This document shows, one piece after another, positions 48,101 to 60,800 of a stretch of DNA of 64,000 nucleotides. The notes under the pieces were generated by a model. The model was not told the origin of the DNA. It saw only the letters and a list, made by a program, of their open reading frames with translations, and searched no databases. This DNA is from Rhododendron vialii (lineage: Eukaryota; Streptophyta; Magnoliopsida; Ericales; Ericaceae), in the NCBI RefSeq assembly GCF_030253575.1, contig NC_080563.1, positions 20,891,001 through 20,955,000 on the forward strand. The letters are read 5' to 3'. The translations under genes and the position numbers were made by a program. The stretch's first letter is position 1. Every line of letters starts with the position of its first letter.

Positions 48101-48353
48101 AAGGGCAAAAATGTTGAAGTGTAGTCTTTTGTTATGGTAAGTATATAATATTTTGTGGTAAGTGTCAGCATAAACTATGGTAAGTAGAGCTAGTATTCAT
48201 GGTAAGTATAATGACGTTTTTTTTGAAAAAAAGGGGCAAAACTATCATACTTTTTAGGGGTGGTTTTGATCCAACGGCTCATATTCACTTAAAACCTAAT
48301 CTAAAGGCCCATATTAAATGGGGGCATCATGCCCCAATACCACATTGGGGCAT
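45024..48353. mobile_element. Hairpin-bounded repeat unit 3
   Basis: The left hairpin 45024-45048 (ATGCCCCAG / TTGGGGCAT) starts 50 nt after unit 2; the right hairpin is 48329-48353 (loop TACCACA). It shares the left-end sequence GGGGCATCATGCCCC and the following CCATTGATT block with unit 2, and the whole 1.7-kb right part with units 1 and 2. GGTAAGTA occurs on the minus strand at about 45800 and 45885 and on the plus strand eight times from 46640 to 48205. A 60-nt tandem duplication (GTAAGACACTAATTACGGG) lies at 46764-46884. Confidence 0.68.
45138..45173. repeat. (CT)n microsatellite
   Basis: About 36 nt of CT dinucleotides near the left end of unit 3, in a position comparable with the CT run of unit 2. 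Confidence 0.93.
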
Positions 48354-48449
48354 CATAGAAAAGTTGTCTTGATATACTCCATATTGAAAGTACCCCTTTT
48401 TTTAAACTTGCTTTGGTTTAACCTCACTGTAAATTACTATATTTATTGT

Positions 48450-48652
48450 CAGAGGGTATAAAAGGTGTAATCCTATCTCATCCAGACCTAAACAAACATG
48501 GCATTAATAATCATATCGTCCAATCCCGTGCAAAACAAATATGAAAGAGTCATTTAACATCACTATTAATCCCATCTCATTATGAATCTCATCCATATCC
48601 CATCTTATTACGAATCTCACCCCATCTATCACAGTTATCAAACGAGGCCTCA
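48450..48652. mobile_element. PIF/Harbinger right-end fragment
   Basis: Ends ATCACAGTTATCAAACGAGGCC, trimmed here as GTTATCAAACGAGGCC, nearly the same as the right end of the 6.3-kb Harbinger (GTTATCAAACGGAGCC). It is preceded by the same CCAATCYCATCTCATTA-type subterminal repeats. No matching left end is present, so it is a fragment or a decayed MITE. Confidence 0.65.
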
Positions 48653-48805
48653 GAGTTTTCTAAGACGCAGTCAATCACTTGTGCATGATTGATTGCTCGC
48701 AGCATTAACTGTCAAGGGCACATAACTTAAGGAATAGAACTTGTAGGGACAAGTCCACTCTATATATGCTAAATTCAATAAATACTGCCAGTAACAATTA
48801 CTCAC

Positions 48806-51800
48806 TTGGATTGGATCCACCAACTGCGACTCTTTCTCCGATGAATCACCATCAGTAGTAATAGTAAGGTCATTTGACATTTCTGCTATCAAGCACTCAC
48901 AAGAGGCCAGAAGGACCTGAACAGCCTGAATATAAAGAACACAGAAATAAGGGTTTGCAACATAAGCAAAAATAACGAAAACTTGTTCGGGATGATAAGC
49001 TAATGGGCGGATAGAAAATAAACAACACTCATAAAACACCCATTTAACAAAGGCCAAACTTTGAAGAGTCAGAATCATCACAGGAATAGTCGACAATTAT
49101 CCTACACGGTCAAAGGTCAAAATTACAAAAGTGAACCGTTTATTACAATAGTAACATGTTTTACAAACTGGAGAGCCAACTCGGCAATAAAAGTTAAAAG
49201 GAAAATACAAAGTCCAAAAGGATAGCATCGCGGACCCCAAGGAAGACCTTCCCGACAGCAATTGGGGCTTTTTTGAGGAACATCAGTGGAGTTCTGTTAC
49301 CGGCCAGATGCAGCCGAACGATGCTTCCAAGGCCTCCCCATAACCCGAGCTGGAATTGGCGATGGGTAGGGGCGGTGAGTATCCACCTCTAGTCATGTCA
49401 AGTCCCTGTCACCCGAAGAGGAAAAGGTGAAATAACACCCAACCTCTACTGGCTAGAGGAGACCAAGACAATCCCTACCCTACAGGGTCAGGGGAGATCC
49501 AGTGGCTGCCCACCTGACTCTGCTTGATGACCTTGGCGAATTGCATGACTCTGCTGGATGACCTTAAGGCATTCCCAAACCCCCAAGCCAGAGGTGGGTA
49601 CTCCATGGCTGATAGACAACAACATTATGTAAAGTGGAAATACCCCTCCTGGATGCTCAACTGACAAATGCAAGATAGATGAAGCCAGTGGCTCGAGCAG
49701 AAGTGGAGAGGCCCCTCAGAATGAATAAATATGGAAACAACGATACCCAAACACCTCTATTTATAGGAGGAGTGGGTCCATAATACATGCACCCAGAGGA
49801 GGACTGAAGTAGTCAAAAGTAAAAATTGACAAGACAAATCACAAATCAAAATGACGGGTCACTGACAGATCACGTGGATGTACTATACCGACCGGCAAAT
49901 CACAAATCAAAATGACGGGTCACTGACAGATCACGTGGATGTACTATACCGACCGGCAATAGCAGCATCCGGGAATCGGGAGTATAATGGATTTCTGATG
50001 CGAATAGGGAGTCTCAGCAGTCAGTGCACAGCTTGGAAAAGAGTTGGAAGGTTATGCGCACCGATTATTTCATTGTACGGAAAAAGAGGATACACAGAAA
50101 CCTTTCACTATCCTAGTGCATTCCACAAAACTTGGGAGTTCGGTTACTGACTTGATCGCATGAGGGCATTCCTGGTCAACAGCACTGGCCAGAATGTCGC
50201 TAACGATTTTCTCTCTTGCAGTTCGAAAGTCAATGGTCAAAGCTTTCATCTTCTAAGCGGAATTGAAGGAAAAGCCTTGTACAAAACAAAGTCCTAAACC
50301 CAGCCTCCATAGCTAAGGTGCAACATTAACTAATGGGAAATTTATAGAAATGGTCCTCCTAGTTTCATTCAAGTCTCATTTTCGTCCTCCAAGTGCCAAT
50401 TGCAACTCTTTTGACCTTCAAATTTGGTTTCGTACCAAATCGGTCCGATTGATAACTTCTATCAGACAAATTTGACGAAAAAAATTAAATTGATCGCAGT
50501 TTGTACATTGCAGTTCATATCAAGTTGGTCCAATTGATAACGTCTGCCCTCAATCTCAATTGGACCAACTTGGTACGAAAACCAAACTTGGAGGTCAAAA
50601 GAGTTGCAATTGATACTTGGAGGACGAAAATAAAACTTGGATGAAACTAAGAGGACCATTTCTATGAATTTCCCTTAACTAATACAACCATAAAGAGTAA
50701 ATTGATCCATGTTAAGGGTGCAGTGAAATAGAGGAAGACCAAGGTGAATGTGGGTTGAGGCTATAAGAAATAACAACTGCCTTATACTTAATTGAGGATA
50801 GGCCCTTGATAAAATCGAGTACATATTATGCATTGCTTAGGAATTAAACCATCTGGGAATGTAGGGTTTCATTGAAATAACCAACCTCATCTGGTTTCTT
50901 TACAACAAGCAATGCATTTGTAAGGCCCCGAAGAACGTCAAAATTAATGGTTTTAGATACCTGCAGGTAATGAAGAAAATAGTCATGGACAACTAATACA
51001 AACAAACAACTAAAAACTTGCGGACATCAGTTGTAAACCTTCAGCTAGAGCTAAAGAAAAAGAGAGTGAAAATAAACAAAACAAGTACTAACAGAAGTAT
51101 ACTTGCAAACCTATTACTCAACGACTAAAATTGTTCATAAATATATTATCAGCTTCTAATATTTTGGATACATGGTACAATGAATTCAGGCAGCAACCCC
51201 ATCACAGTAGAAATATTTACAGTTATTCTGCATGCATACCACAAATCACTCGTTATGCAGAACTAGTGTCATGATTCGTGCTACGCACAAAATCACGTGC
51301 TCAGTACAATTGTTCGCATTTGGGTTCTAATAATTTGTCTGGAATGCATTGTATAGACATTAAAGATGGCTTAAGCAAATGCTGCAGTGCAGAGCGAGGA
51401 GATGTTATACTGTCAAAATTTACTAAAGATATGAAGTTATATTTGCCAATTTTGTGTTGGCAGTTGAATGAATGCCAAAGCTAAGCTGACAATTAAAGAG
51501 CTACTACATACCAGCTCATAATCCTTACGCAGTCCATACTAATTTGACCGAATTCAAAAAATATAAATGCAACTGATCAGTCCAAATATCAATACTAAGA
51601 GTGATACATTCGCAATCATTTGGACCAAAACCAAGGTGTCCAATTCTACATTAATGTTAGGATTCAGCAATAATGTGTGGTAGGTTAATATGCTGCGTTC
51701 ACGAACAAATCATCACCATTGGCAACGAAAAATCTAGCAGCAAAATGAACAGTCCATCCTTTTCCTTTTGAAACAAGACTCATGTTGTTCACACGATGAT

Positions 51801-54800
51801 CTTCGCCCAGGCGGCTTCTGAAAATGACAAATACAAGAATTAAGCATCAATACCAATCTTATCAAATCGGTGTATCTGAGCAGTAGAATGCACCTTAGTT
51901 ATGCATGATTCAAACAAAGCATGAAAATAGATTGGAAAACAAAAACAAAAAGCAAAGAAACAAAAAATGACCTACCATAGGCTCCAAAAAGCACGGTAAT
52001 ACCAACAATCTTCCAAGGAATATACTGTATACAAAAGCACTTATAGCAGTATTTCCAACTTCCCTAATCAAAGAATATGAGAAACCAAAATTCAAAGGAG
52101 CATTCGATCCAACCTATTTTTGTGGCCTAAAAGCAAGCCATCCCTTGACTTCCCCACGAATTTCTAGAATAAACCATCAGTTTTCAATGCCTACTTTCTC
52201 TTGTATTAAAAAAGACTCACTATTTATAAATTTGTGCGTACTTTCCCCTCCCATGACTTTCTATTGTATGACCATAAGAGGGAGAAAAGATTCAGCATTC
52301 AACAAAGAAACAACTTTGATGTGGCCGTTGGGTGGCACTAAAACTACTGGAATAGTTATGTGAAACAACCACCTTAGTCATGGCAGCAACAATCAACTCT
52401 CACACCCATTGGCCCATTACCATTTTAAAAAAACAAAAGAAGCACAGAGTGAGCGCATATCTAAGTCATGGGAGGTGAAACAACAATGAACAACTCCAAG
52501 TAGTATTTCTGCTTGAGGGAACATGAAATCAGTAAGATAGCAATCCAAAAACAAAATACCACTATATCATAAAATACTACTAATCATCATCGTCAATATT
52601 TGCAAAATGTAAATGGATCAATGCCCATACATGTTTTCCCTCTCTCAAGGGTCCCCTATTAAACCCATTTGCATTCAAAAGTGAAATAAAATAAAGCCTA
52701 ATTAATATATCACAGGTTCCTATTTTTAAAAAAGTCAACACTCCGAAACTGAGGTAAGTGACAAAGGTCCAAGATGATAGACCAAATGGACGATGGGATG
52801 TAGCAAAATTTCTTCATGAGAATAGATGTCCCCGGACCTATGAAGCACCATCACTCCAAAAGGGCACCATGTCCGCGTATTGGACACGAGGACACGGCGA
52901 GGACACGCGGGGACACAGCCAATAAAAAAATAATAATAATTGATAGAGGACGCGCAGGGGACACGGTTGGGGGTCAAAATATAATATTTTTAATTTTGGG
53001 GGGTTAATATAAAATTATTCAAAATATTTGGGTTAAACTGTAATTATGTCTTTGAAAGAAAATTACACAATCTGTGAATTTATTCATATGCAATGGTTCA
53101 TAAAAAAATTATATTTTTTATATTTTTTATTGATTTATACACATGACGTGTCTCCCGCCGTGTCCATATCCTCTTTTGTTTAGAATTGCCGTATCCCGTG
53201 TCTCTATCCGTGTCCATGGCCATGCTACATAGCCCTGGACCAAGGATCTAGATCCCACCTATTCCAGTCCAGCAATCAAACATTTACATTGCTTAAATCG
53301 CCAAATATTGAAGAGCAAAGGTTTAGGGACTCAACTTCTCTCTACAAAGCTAATCTAGAGCCAAGAGAAAGGAGGATCGTCGTATTAGTCAAGCAAGAAA
53401 CTACCAATATGTGTATATAATTACCAAAAAATAAAGCAAAAGCAAAAGCAGCAGCAGCACTACAACTGATGCCACCAACCTACTGGATTAGTCAAGAATG
53501 TCGCAGCAAAGTACTACCTGAAAATTACAGTCAGTTCACGTAAATTACCCACTACTTTCAACCATATCATGCGATTCCTAATGCCGACAGCCTCTTTTAC
53601 TTCCAGCTTACTCAAGACCTTTTAGCAATCATGGCAAACCGATAATAGCCAAAATATGTTCTTTCAACGGGGATCTATGTTCGACAGCGGGTCCAACCTG
53701 ATAGAAAACAATAATGAGGACATTTTCTAATTACTTATCAAAAAAAAAAAGGGACATTTTCTAATCAACTTACCCAGAGATCAACAACCTAGTGTCATTC
53801 TAGAATAGATAGTAAACTTCGCCAACCAACAAAAATGGAGTATAAGTGTATAACCTAGTTTCATTCTTTGCTTTTGATCAGTCATCTTATCAACAAGTTA
53901 TGTAAATGGATTGTGGTCCACTTCTAAGCCAAACAAATTACACGTCTTTATCTTGATACAAGCTCAATTCGACTTTGTTTCCTTATATACTATGTCATAC
54001 ACCGAATCCAAAGCTTTCCACAAGTCTCCAAACCGAACAAATGATTTTTTCCTTTCCTTGTAACAAATGAAGTTTTCAAACAAACATTCTGCTCTTGCTC
54101 TAGACCTAAGGACATGGAGTATAACAACAATTATAGACGCACAAAAATATATCAACTAATAAACGTCTTAAAGCGAAAAGATGGGGAATTCTTGGGTGGC
54201 AAGCATATGGATTACTTCCTCTTTATCACTCAAGTTTTCACTATCATGCACACAACTATACAACCCACAATTACATCATCCAACAAAATGCATGAACATT
54301 ATTAGGCCAAACACCATAGGTAGTTCAATTTCCGAACTAACCATTATGCCTTCGATCCTTCTAACAAACACAACTAATCACAACATGATCATAGATTGAA
54401 TACATACATCATTGAAAACTGAAATAATAAACCAACATTAGAACTACATTACCATAGCACACAAACCACAGAAGCTGAAAACCAAAGCAGATTTACCTCT
54501 GCAAAATAGAAACTCCAAAACAGACCAAAGCACGCGATTTCTATCTTGGAGCACTAATGAACACAGAAATGAAGCAATAAGTAATGGGCCGTCTCCTCTG
54601 AAGGATGACAAAAGCCGCTACAATAGTTGATCTGGAAGGAGTGCATAAAGGTTTGTTGATAAAAAATTTCTTAGCCTTTGATTCATCATCAGGCCAAGAC
54701 TCCGCCTTCATTTTACCCTTTATCTTTATAGTTCAACATAAACGACAATCATGAACAAGTTTGGGAAAACTACCGTGATGTTGGCTATCTAAAACCATAT

Positions 54801-57800
54801 ACAAGAAAATTAAAAGGAAACATGCATACAAGAAGTAAGAAACATGAAAGCTTATTCGGAACGACAAAATAAAAACCTCTCCGCAATCATAACAAAAACC
54901 CTAAAATACCACACTGAAATTGGAGTTGAATGCCTTGCTGTAAGAAGAAAAAACCCAGAAACAGTAAGCACAACTCATCATATTAGACCACTGCAATTTT
55001 AAAGGAATTTTCCACAACTATGCCATCTAATACAAATCACAAGATACATGATTTGAGCATACTTTGTTGTAGCTTTTTCATATGCTATACGTCCTGGTCA
55101 ATAGGCTCCGCAACCCCACCCCATTCCAAAGCTGATAGTGAAATCAATCCAATGTAACCCTTCCCCAAACGAACCAGCCAGGTATAATCCTCCCTACATC
55201 AAGATTTACGTCCTATGGTATATAATGTATATCTATTGCCAAACTAAAGAGGGGATTATGCCCACATTTGATAGTGGCAATAACTCTCACAGGATAAGAA
55301 GTTTTGAAATGGTTTAGCATTTTGTTAAAATACTAACTCTGGAAACCGAATTAATCCCAAAATGGTGTCTAAGCCTTAATTTTTTGAGATGATAGACCAA
55401 ATCGATGATGGAATGGAGCCAAATTTCTTCATGAGATTAGCTGTTTATGAATGTCTCCACGGTGGATTTTATTTTACCAAAGATGATGAGAACGTCAACC
55501 ATTTATGTGTTGGAGAGACCGTTTCTTATTTTGTGCCAAAGCAATTTATAAAGAAACATGTGGAAATAGGCGAAATCAAAGGGCATTACTTAAATGCTAC
55601 TGCAGGTACATGTGACAAAATGATCAAAAGAGTTGTATTTGCTAGAGAATTAGGAGTTCCTATCCTAATGCAGCTCTCAAACATTTACAGTGCTTAAACC
55701 TCCAAATATTGAACATCAAAGATTTAGGGACTCAACCTCTCTCTACAAAGTCAATACAAAGCCAAGGGAAAGGAGGATCGCCGTATTAGTCAAGCAAGAA
55801 GCCACCAATATGTGAGTACATTTACCAAATTACCCAAAAATAGATCAAAAGAAATAGTAGCACTACCACTGGTGCCACCAACCTACAGAATTAGTCAAGA
55901 ACGTCGCAGCAAAGTAGTACCTGGAAATAAAAGTAGGTTCAAGTTAGTTGTCCAATTCTTTCAGCCATATCATGCGATTCCTAACGCCGAGAGCCTCTCT
56001 TGCTTCCAGCTTGCTCAAGACCTTTTAGCTATCTTGGCAACTCTAACTGATAATACGCAAAATTACATCCCTTCAACAGTGGCCAGTGGGCCAACCTGAT
56101 AGAAAACAATAATGAAGACATTTACTAATTTAGTTACTTAGAGATCATGAAATTCAATACTTGGAAAAATCATGAATAACTGAAGAGAAGGATCTTTTTA
56201 GTCCTAGATTTTCTTTGACCATCACAACCAAAGTTGTGACGCAGTAAGATAGTCATTGTTGCGAACTAATCCATATAGGCACACCAGCATACTTATTGAT
56301 GGAAATAGATACCTTATTCACACATAGGGAGAGAAAGAGATACTTGCAACATAATCAATTCAAACATCTATGGGCAATGTAGTTGCTGCTACTGTAGAGA
56401 GTTCCGAAGTATTCTCTAGACGATTAAGAAATTGAGCAATACATTCCTGCAATATTTCCACTTCAAGACCAATAATTCAAGAATTCACACTCCAAACATA
56501 GCCTAGGGAAAATAAGAACTCAAGGGCATAAGGAAAATATGACACGAGAAACTATAAAAAGGTAAGTAACAAATCACTTCATTCTACTTGAATCTCTCTC
56601 AATTTTTAAGTTAAGCTAATCACTTCCCCAATTGATTGACGAATCACTTCATTCTATATGAATTCCTCTCAGTTTTAAGTTAAGCTAATCACTTCCCCAA
56701 TTGATTGGGACAGGCTCGGTTTGGTTTTGTTTGGTTTAACCTATAAAAAAACATCACGGGCACACACCGATCCATGCAACTTTACTTGTAAAATAGACTT
56801 GCTTGTTGCAAAATAGGAATAAGAACTCCAAGAAACTTGTTCGTTCACATACAAAAGAAGGAACTGTCTTTCCATTCATCAATAAATTCTTCCCGGTGAA
56901 ACAGAAAAAATGAAGGCCTTGTTCGTTTCACATTTTAGTTTTGTTTTAGTTTTGTTTTCTAATCATTATCCTATTTTCTTCCAATCATTACCCTATTCCT
57001 CCAATTATTACTTTCATTTCTCTCTCTACTCATTATCCCTTCTCCAATCATTACCCTATTTCTCTCTCCACCCACTACAACAACAACAGAACTCATGTAG
57101 TCCCCAATCATTGGGGGTACGGGCTGGGAAGGATTGGAGACAGGCCTAACCTTTGGCAATATGCACAAAGTGGCTGCTCTCAGAATACCATTGAAACAGT
57201 GGCTTCCTATACCTATTTTGCTGCAGAACCATGCTCCCAAATCAAAGCCAAATGGCATCAGAGAAGGCAGGCCTAGCGACCCAATTCAATTTATGTGCAC
57301 ATTACCATGCTTCCTTCACCTCAATTAGTTATTGTTCCAGGTTAGTACAGAGAACTGAATTTTGAACTCTTCTGCCTTAAAGAGGTCAGAGTTCTAATTT
57401 ATTACCCTAGAAACATGGTATGGCATGAATGAAATGACTAAAGTACTAAAGTACCCCAATCGATAACCGAATAGGAAACAAGGGAAAAAGGACTCACAGG
57501 ATTTGGTGAGTTTGAAGGAATTGGCGGCTTTGTCGAACAAATCGGCGGCGTCTTCGTAAACCGAAGAGGCCCCAACCGCTGAGCTACTCCGGGAAATTTC
57601 AACATGTAATCAAACCAAACCAAACTAAAACTTACGTTCCAACATACAATCAAACCAAACAAAACTAAAACTTACGTTCCAACATATAATCAAACCAATT
57701 CAAACTGTACATTCTAATCAATTGCCGTCGACCATCATTTTTCGGCAGTCAGCTTCTCAAGAACCTCAACATCACATTAGAAAAAATGTGACCCCTAAGG

Positions 57801-60800
57801 TGTTCTATCTTCATATTAGGGTAAGGAATCCATTGCTGACATGGGTGTTGGTGGTAGGCCCGGCCAATCGGTCTGAGCCAAATGCTGGTGGTAGGCCCGG
57901 CCGATCGATCTGAGCCAAATGCTGGATGAAGTCTTCGAGGCCGCTGTCGTCGTTGGGTTGGGTAGGATCGGTGGGCGGAGAAAGCGGGTTTTCCAGTGGG
58001 GAGATCATGGGTGGTGGGCCAACAATCAGCAATTAATATTAGATTCCAATAGATTTGTCATCGATAGTATTGACAGTAGATGAAGCGCTAAAAAGAAAAA
58101 AAGAAAAAAGGTGATGTTTAAGCCAGGCAAAGAGAAAATAAGTAATGAAGATCGGGAGGGACGGAAAAAGAGTAGTACCTTTGATGTAAATTGTTGCACA
58201 TCGAAAGTCCGAAAACCCGTTAAAGTAATTCAAAAATAACCTAAATAGTGTCTCTGGCCCACCACTTTTGAGTGTGAAATCACCAAAACGCCCAAAACCT
58301 AGAAGAAGTAAATTCAGCCAGCCAGTTTCCGAGATCAGAGGCATTTTCGTTCGGAGCTGGCAAAAGTGTAAGCCTTAGAGGAGGGCAAGAGGGTAATTCC
58401 ACATACCAACTCACCTAGGCAATTGCAAACTAGGGAGAGGCATAATGGACCCTTTAAACACACACACAATACCATTCCTTGAATCTATGTTCCTTTATAG
58501 CCCCTTGTGGAAAAAGTTACACAGCTTAGTGAGACCAGAAACAGAACGAAGAAAGCAGCAAATCATCCATAATTAAACCAGTAGAAAGGTCTACGGCACG
58601 TCAACATCATGGCATTGTCTAAGTTATGTATCAACTTTTATAACATGAGATACCATGTAGGATGTATTAGGGGTGAAGTTTCTCCCAGAGAAAAGAATAA
58701 AGAAAAGGAAAAACTTGTTCTTTTTGCAAAATTTCCTACGCAAATAAAGCTAGACCTATTTTAACTTCTTCATTGCTAAATTGGTATGAAATACATAGAA
58801 TGTGGACAGCCTCTTAGCAAACGGATAAATAAGACTTTACAGTTTACCCTATAACTCGGGCATACCAACCATTGCAGACCTCCTATACGCAGCAGCACTC
58901 CCTTCATAATCTCTGAGTTGATATTTGATTTCTCCCAGCAAGCGGAAAGCATCAGGATCATTTGGTTTCTTCTGTAAAACAAGATTGATTCAGGGAATCA
59001 GTTATCACCATACGAAACTTCTGAAAGCTTGACCTTTTTAATCTTACATCATATGCAAGGTGAATCAATGCAAACCATTATCAAATCCTCCAGCAAAGAG
59101 GCAGCCCGAGTAAACTCACCTAGTTCTGCTAACGTTACTGCCGCACCCTGCAAGCACACTTGAATAAATCCTAATCATTGCAAAGGTATATACATTGGGG
59201 ACACATTATAATAGCAGTGACAAGTTAGAGGACTAAGGAATAAATAATGCTTTACAAGTAGATAAAGTGTAGAGCTCTTTGACTGCTACTGACAATTGCA
59301 TCTCAATTGTCATGCCAGAATAAACCAAAACTAAGTGAAATATGAAACAAGACAAGGAATGATAAATTCACTAGATGGTGCTTTTATGTTCTCAAGCTTC
59401 GTATAAATGGGGAAGAGTTAGTAGACATAGTACTATACTGTTTAACTGTACTTCCAAATTATACTCGAACACTTTATTGAGGTATAGTCTTAGACCTCAA
59501 ACATGTTCAATGGTTTTATAACTAAGCTTGAATAAATCGAATTTTATTAATTCCAGCACTTCTGTCTGTCCTTTCGTACTTAACCTTTCTCTGACATTTC
59601 AGTTTCCAAGGAAAACCAAAACAACAATGAAATTCTGAGGTTGGCTTCTCCCATTGTACTTATAAAGAGTGATCGACTAATTTGGACAGCTTTTCTGAAC
59701 ACATGCAAACTTGAAAAACAACAACTCATAACAAAAAGATCCAATTAAGCATCAAAAGTGAGCATTAAGGTATGCAACAAATAATGACAGGAGAACAACA
59801 TCAATCTTATCATAACGAATCACGACTCACTTCAAGAGAATTGGAATCTTGTGGAGAGGCACTAAGCATTGCCTTGTATTCTCCAAGCCTAGCCTGCCAC
59901 AAATCCCCAAATCATGCTCAATCTTGTTAGAAAAGTTCGCCATGAAGCTCTCAGCACAACAGCAATGGTAAGTACTGAAGGACATTATACAAGCATTTCT
60001 CGAAGTGTGCACATTTCTCCTAATTAGGAATAACATAACATAAAGAAACTCTCTGCACAACAGCAATGGTAAAATTAAACTGGCATGAATATAACAGAAC
60101 TAGAACAAAATATTTAAGCACTGAAGGATATTATACTAGCATTTCTTGAAGCGTGCACGTTTCCTAATTAGGAATAACATAACATAAAAGTGGTATCTGT
60201 AGAATCAATACGCCTTCAGGAAGTTTTCACAAAAGCAAGCCCAGGAGAGTTAAAGCACAGAAAATGCTGCAAGGTTTTCTTCCAAGGAATAATAACTAAG
60301 TAGACTAGGAGAAGAAAGCACAAACGTGAAAACAGGTCGAGCAAGGATGGGAGCTACATGCTGGTTAGTATCACAATGATAATGATGTAATATGTAGATT
60401 TTGCAGCAAGAACCCATATTTAAGTCAAAGACGGATTTATTTATACTTCTTAAGTTACCTGAAGATTCTGTTTCGCATCTTCTGAGAGTTTACTGTTGAC
60501 AATCACGGCCTCCTCAGTGGGAATCTCACTATAGAACAGAAATCATTATCATATCAGATTCTTCCTTTCACAATTGCAAGAGATGCAATGTTCAAATCAG
60601 ACAAGATAGACAGCAAATGAACCCCTAGCAATTCATGGTTTCACTGAGGTGCATTGATTAGCATATTAATTTACATATATGCATTCAGTTTAGAGTCAAA
60701 CTCATGATAAACACGTTCAATGCAAATAAGGAAAAAAAAATACATTTATATTATATCAACCCAACCCCCCAACATGTTGTATCCCCCAACGTGTCGCAAC

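Noticed and set aside
39205-48210. CRISPR-like reading of the GGTAAGTA array
   Set aside because: Repeats are 8-10 nt, irregularly spaced, on both strands, and the DNA is a plant nuclear genome.
37516-48353. Helitron interpretation of the hairpin-ended units
   Set aside because: The 3' hairpin is followed by CATAGAAAAATTG rather than a CTRR end close by, and both ends carry the hairpin in inverted form, unlike Helitrons.
49100-50225. Complete LTR element in the TPR intron
   Set aside because: A TATA-box-like promoter and repeat texture are present, but no TG...CA borders, target duplication or coding domains could be fixed.
55812-56099. 95-codon plus-strand frame in copy 2 of the intron duplication
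   Set aside because: The corresponding sequence in copy 1 is not open, and no family is recognised.
57100-57310. Exon-like stretch containing GGAGACAGGCCTAACCTTTG
   Set aside because: Feels like a dispersed repeat seen in other plants, but I could not name it or find its ends.
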